The notes under the pieces: generated by a model | Database searches by the model: none | Seen by the model: the letters and a program-made list of their open reading frames with translations, nothing else | What the model was told of the DNA's origin: nothing | Made by a program: the position numbers and the translations under genes | Source: Acinetobacter rongchengensis | Lineage (GTDB): Bacteria > Pseudomonadota > Gammaproteobacteria > Pseudomonadales > Moraxellaceae | DNA length: 64,000 nucleotides | Assembly (NCBI RefSeq): GCF_003611475.1 | Contig: NZ_RAXT01000014.1 | Span: forward strand, 1 to 64,000 | Reading direction: 5' to 3' | Shown here: one piece after another, positions 61,117-64,000 of the stretch | How positions within the stretch are numbered: the first letter of the stretch is position 1 | Layout of the letters: every line of letters begins with the position of its first letter

Positions 61117-64000
61117 ATGCAAATATTTAATCAAAAAGTACTTTCTGCAACGGTGTCAATGTTAATGACATGGTCTTTGTGTCAAGTTGCAACAACGTAT
61201 GCAAGTGATATTGACATTTATAAGTTACCAGATCAAACAAAACTGTCGATTATGATGATGTTGGATACATCAGGAAGTATGGATCAAGTTTATATGGGGG
61301 ATAATAGTGCATGTGATTTACCTGCTAATACATCACCTTTAGCTCGGATTTCAAATGTCCCTCATCCTGAGGGTCGCGGTTATACAAGAAATTATTGTCA
61401 AGTTGGTGGAACTAAAAGATATTATTATTATTATTACAATAGTAGATGGTATGAATGTAATGGAATAACTAATACACCAAGTACTAGTCGTTGTACTCGA
61501 ATTTATACAACTCCGGATACCAGTAATTATATTAGTGAGAGTAATAATACTCGTTTTTTTTCCTATGATGGCGGAACACCATATTATGATCGTATTAGTC
61601 GTTTAAAAGATGCATTGTATGAGTTAGCTGTTTCTAATTCAATTCCACCTAAAACTAAAATAGGTATAGGTAATTATTCGTATAATGGAGAAGGTGCTAA
61701 GGGTTATATTCGCATTGCAGCGAATGAATGGGGTGAGGCAAATACAGCGCAAACCTCTGGAAGTCAGCGAAATAAATTACTGACTTTAATAAAAAGCCCT
61801 GGTTTTGCTGGTGATGGTGGCACACCAACTGCAACAGCTTATGCTGAAGCGGCAGCGGCATTATTAGGGACAACAACTGGTGGAGGGGTGTATAGTGGCA
61901 TTGGCCAAGCAGAAGATAGTTCAACAGAGGTTTTTGGAGGTGTACGTTATTATAAACGCCCTGTGGATGATACTGAACCTAAGTGTTCGGGGAAGGGGAT
62001 TTATGTATTAACAGATGGATTACCCAATGCTGAAAGTGGTGCTACAGCAACAATGATTACCGCACTAACAAAAAGGGGGGCTAGTACATCTACATCTGGG
62101 TATTCTACATCTTATGGTACTTTTATTGATAAAACATCTGGTGGTTGGTCACAAATAGGTTATTTCGCACGGTCATTGAATGATGGAAGTCAGCTCCAGA
62201 ATCTTTTTAATAGCACTAGAAATAATGATCAACATCAGGTGAAAACGGCTGTAGTAGGGTTTGGTAATGTGTTTGATGTATCTGATCCAAATGGAAACAT
62301 TCGGAAAAATATAGCAGACCCCAAAAACGGTAAAATTCGTACATATTATAATTGTAGTTTGTTAACTGGACCAGATCAAAAAAATGCCTGTTATTGGGGA
62401 AATAAGACTAAATTTTCTGATGGCACATTGGTTCCAGGTATAGGAAACACCGCAACAAACCCTAATAGTTATGGAGAAGGTGGGTTCTATTCAGCTAAAT
62501 CGACAGATGATGTAATTAAAAGTTTTGTAAACTTCGTTGAAGATGTAACACCTAAATTTGAACCTGTTGCAACAGGTTCACCGACAATTCCAATTGATCA
62601 ACTTAATCCTGTTCAAGTACAGCCCTATGGGTATTATGCTCAGTTTACGCCGAAACCACAGGATAATTATCAATTGTGGTTAGGAAACTTTAATAAATAT
62701 TATACCCAAGAAGGAGAGCTAAAAGGACTCAATAGTATAGCTTTGATTAAAGGAAACGGGGAGCTAAATCCTTCAGCAATAGGTATTTGGGGTGAAGATG
62801 GAATGAAAGGGAAGATTCCATTGGGTACGAGCAATACTACTTCAAATGCATTAAGAAATGTGTTTACCAATCGAAAAATTGATAATTTAAATCAAGCACA
62901 AGAGGATAATGGATTACATACTGTTGATTTGAATGCTTTATTTGGTACAAATTCAACTGATGCAAAATTATTAAATGATCCAAAGAAAAATTATTGGTTA
63001 AATATTTTGGGATATGCTGTTGCCAAAGATGCTACTGGATTGACGGCTACTAATTTACCTACGGTTGAAAATAGGCAAATTGGTGCAGTAATGCATTCAA
63101 CCCCAATACTGCTAACACAGTCAGGTAAAGTCGATGTTCTTTCTAATGGTACTGTGACTTCTTCAGATCGGGATGATTATCTGTTGTTTGGTAGTACGCA
63201 AGGAATATTGCATGTTGTCAAAGCAGGCAAACCTGATCTTGATTCTGACCCTGATGCTGGAAAAGAAGTTTTTGCTTTTGTTCCACATGAAATAATGGAG
63301 AAACAGTCATTAGGCTTTTTGTCAGAAGGTAATACGAATGAAGGACGCGCAAATCTTTATTATGGAATAGATGGTGCGTGGACTGTATTTAGTCAATATG
63401 TTTCAAATAGTGATGGTAGCTTAACGATAAAAGATTCAGATCGTACTGATTTGCAGACTAAGAAGGGGATGCAATTGGTTTTTGGTGGGATGCGTATGGG
63501 AGGGCGTAGCTACTATGCTTTAGATTTACAAAATATCAAAGAACCAAAGTTAAAGTTCCATATTAATCCACAAGATACGGTAACAAATGCAGATGCAACC
63601 ACAACAGTAAAAGCAACACTTACTAATAGTTCTGGTACTAAAACTGTTGAAGCATTGAGTTTCATGGGGCAAAGTTGGTCTAAACCAACGGTAACTTATA
63701 TTAACTGGGGAGGTCAGCGCAAGTTAGTCATGTTCGTTGGTGGAGGATATGATACAGGATATGAAAATACTGCATACGATCAAAGTAACAAAAAAGGTGC
63801 AGGTGTTTATATGTTTGATGCCAACGATGGTGAGTTATTATGGTGGGCAAGTGCAAATAGTTCAGCAGATAAAGTCGCATATACTGCAAATGTAAACTTA
63901 AAATATAGTGTAGTAAGTCAAATTAATGCGGTAGATCGCGATAATGATGGTTTATCTGATACTTTATATTTTGGTGATTTGGGTGGTCAAGCATTTCGTA
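61117..64000 (+). CDS. pilY1: PilY1, pilus tip-associated adhesin (3' truncated by window end)
   Basis: One open frame runs from ATG 61117 (eight bases after GAGGG) to the window edge, about 961 residues so far. It has a signal peptide (about 1-30) and then a von Willebrand A-type domain with the MIDAS motif MLDTSGSMD. A six-Tyr run encoded by TAT repeats sits near residue 104. The C-terminal part shows the PilY1 beta-propeller: VPHEIM, FGGMRMGGRSYYALDL, VMFVGGGYDTGYE, GAGVYMFDANDGELLWWAS and, at the edge, the calcium-binding loop DRDNDGLSDTLYFGDLGGQ. PilY1 promotes pilus extension, adhesion and surface sensing. Confidence 0.93.
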   Translation, partial: MQIFNQKVLSATVSMLMTWSLCQVATTYASDIDIYKLPDQTKLSIMMMLDTSGSMDQVYMGDNSACDLPANTSPLARISNVPHPEGRGYTRNYCQVGGTKRYYYYYYNSRWYECNGITNTPSTSRCTRIYTTPDTSNYISESNNTRFFSYDGGTPYYDRISRLKDALYELAVSNSIPPKTKIGIGNYSYNGEGAKGYIRIAANEWGEANTAQTSGSQRNKLLTLIKSPGFAGDGGTPTATAYAEAAAALLGTTTGGGVYSGIGQAEDSSTEVFGGVRYYKRPVDDTEPKCSGKGIYVLTDGLPNAESGATATMITALTKRGASTSTSGYSTSYGTFIDKTSGGWSQIGYFARSLNDGSQLQNLFNSTRNNDQHQVKTAVVGFGNVFDVSDPNGNIRKNIADPKNGKIRTYYNCSLLTGPDQKNACYWGNKTKFSDGTLVPGIGNTATNPNSYGEGGFYSAKSTDDVIKSFVNFVEDVTPKFEPVATGSPTIPIDQLNPVQVQPYGYYAQFTPKPQDNYQLWLGNFNKYYTQEGELKGLNSIALIKGNGELNPSAIGIWGEDGMKGKIPLGTSNTTSNALRNVFTNRKIDNLNQAQEDNGLHTVDLNALFGTNSTDAKLLNDPKKNYWLNILGYAVAKDATGLTATNLPTVENRQIGAVMHSTPILLTQSGKVDVLSNGTVTSSDRDDYLLFGSTQGILHVVKAGKPDLDSDPDAGKEVFAFVPHEIMEKQSLGFLSEGNTNEGRANLYYGIDGAWTVFSQYVSNSDGSLTIKDSDRTDLQTKKGMQLVFGGMRMGGRSYYALDLQNIKEPKLKFHINPQDTVTNADATTTVKATLTNSSGTKTVEALSFMGQSWSKPTVTYINWGGQRKLVMFVGGGYDTGYENTAYDQSNKKGAGVYMFDANDGELLWWASANSSADKVAYTANVNLKYSVVSQINAVDRDNDGLSDTLYFGDLGGQAFR

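Overview
The window is a chromosomal segment of a low-GC gammaproteobacterium, almost certainly an Acinetobacter (Moraxellaceae). Reasons: the Acinetobacter-type order pilin gene / O-oligosaccharyltransferase / bacterioferritin (here split by an insertion); a SpoT whose synthetase domain looks degenerate, as known for Acinetobacter; a set of initiator tRNA genes ahead of rimP-nusA-infB-rbfA; and the AT-rich base composition. The species cannot be told from the sequence alone. Most of the window is core genome, with one clear accessory region between about 34 and 50 kb.

Layout. 0-7 kb: end of an unidentified gene, a MITE-like intergenic repeat, a small PH-domain membrane protein, uvrC (DNA repair), a DOPA-dioxygenase-family protein, an acyl-CoA thioesterase, pgsA (phospholipid synthesis), an uncharacterised 386-residue protein and an AlkB-type dioxygenase. 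7-12 kb: an IclR-family regulator divergent from a FUSC / DUF1656 / HlyD efflux operon of the AaeB-AaeX-AaeA type. 12-19 kb: a nine-copy heptamer tandem repeat, algH-ruvX, recN, an orphan TPR/glycosyltransferase-like protein, ppnP, rlmB, an EamA transporter and coaE. 19-23 kb: pilB-pilC-pilD, the type IV pilus assembly ATPase, platform protein and prepilin peptidase. 23-31 kb: tpiA, secG, tRNA-Leu(GAG), four nearly identical initiator tRNA-Met genes, then rimP-nusA-infB-rbfA. 31-33.5 kb: lemA with two TPM-domain genes.

33.6-52 kb: the most interesting part. A major pilin gene (pilA) is followed by a GT-C membrane glycosyltransferase, a polyprenyl-phosphate-type GT2, a PglK-like ABC flippase, two methyltransferase-like proteins, several GT2/GT4 glycosyltransferases, the GDP-fucose genes manC-gmd-fcl, and (opposite strand) two GT4s and a TviB/WbpO-like UDP-sugar dehydrogenase. 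It ends at a PglL/TfpO-type O-oligosaccharyltransferase and bfr. It has no wza/wzb/wzc, so it is not the usual capsule locus. I read it as a glycan-synthesis island inserted between the pilin gene and its oligosaccharyltransferase, probably dedicated to decorating pilin or other exported proteins.

52-58 kb: a second copy of the MITE-like repeat, a bacterioferritin lacking most ferroxidase ligands, bfd with a Fur-box-like site, and the ridA / spoT / rpoZ / gmk group, divergent from ispH. 58-64 kb: the minor-pilin operon fimT-pilV-pilW-pilX-pilY1, with pilY1 running off the window end. With pilB-C-D and pilA, the window therefore holds the pilus motor, platform, peptidase, major and minor pilins, tip adhesin and likely pilus-modification enzymes.
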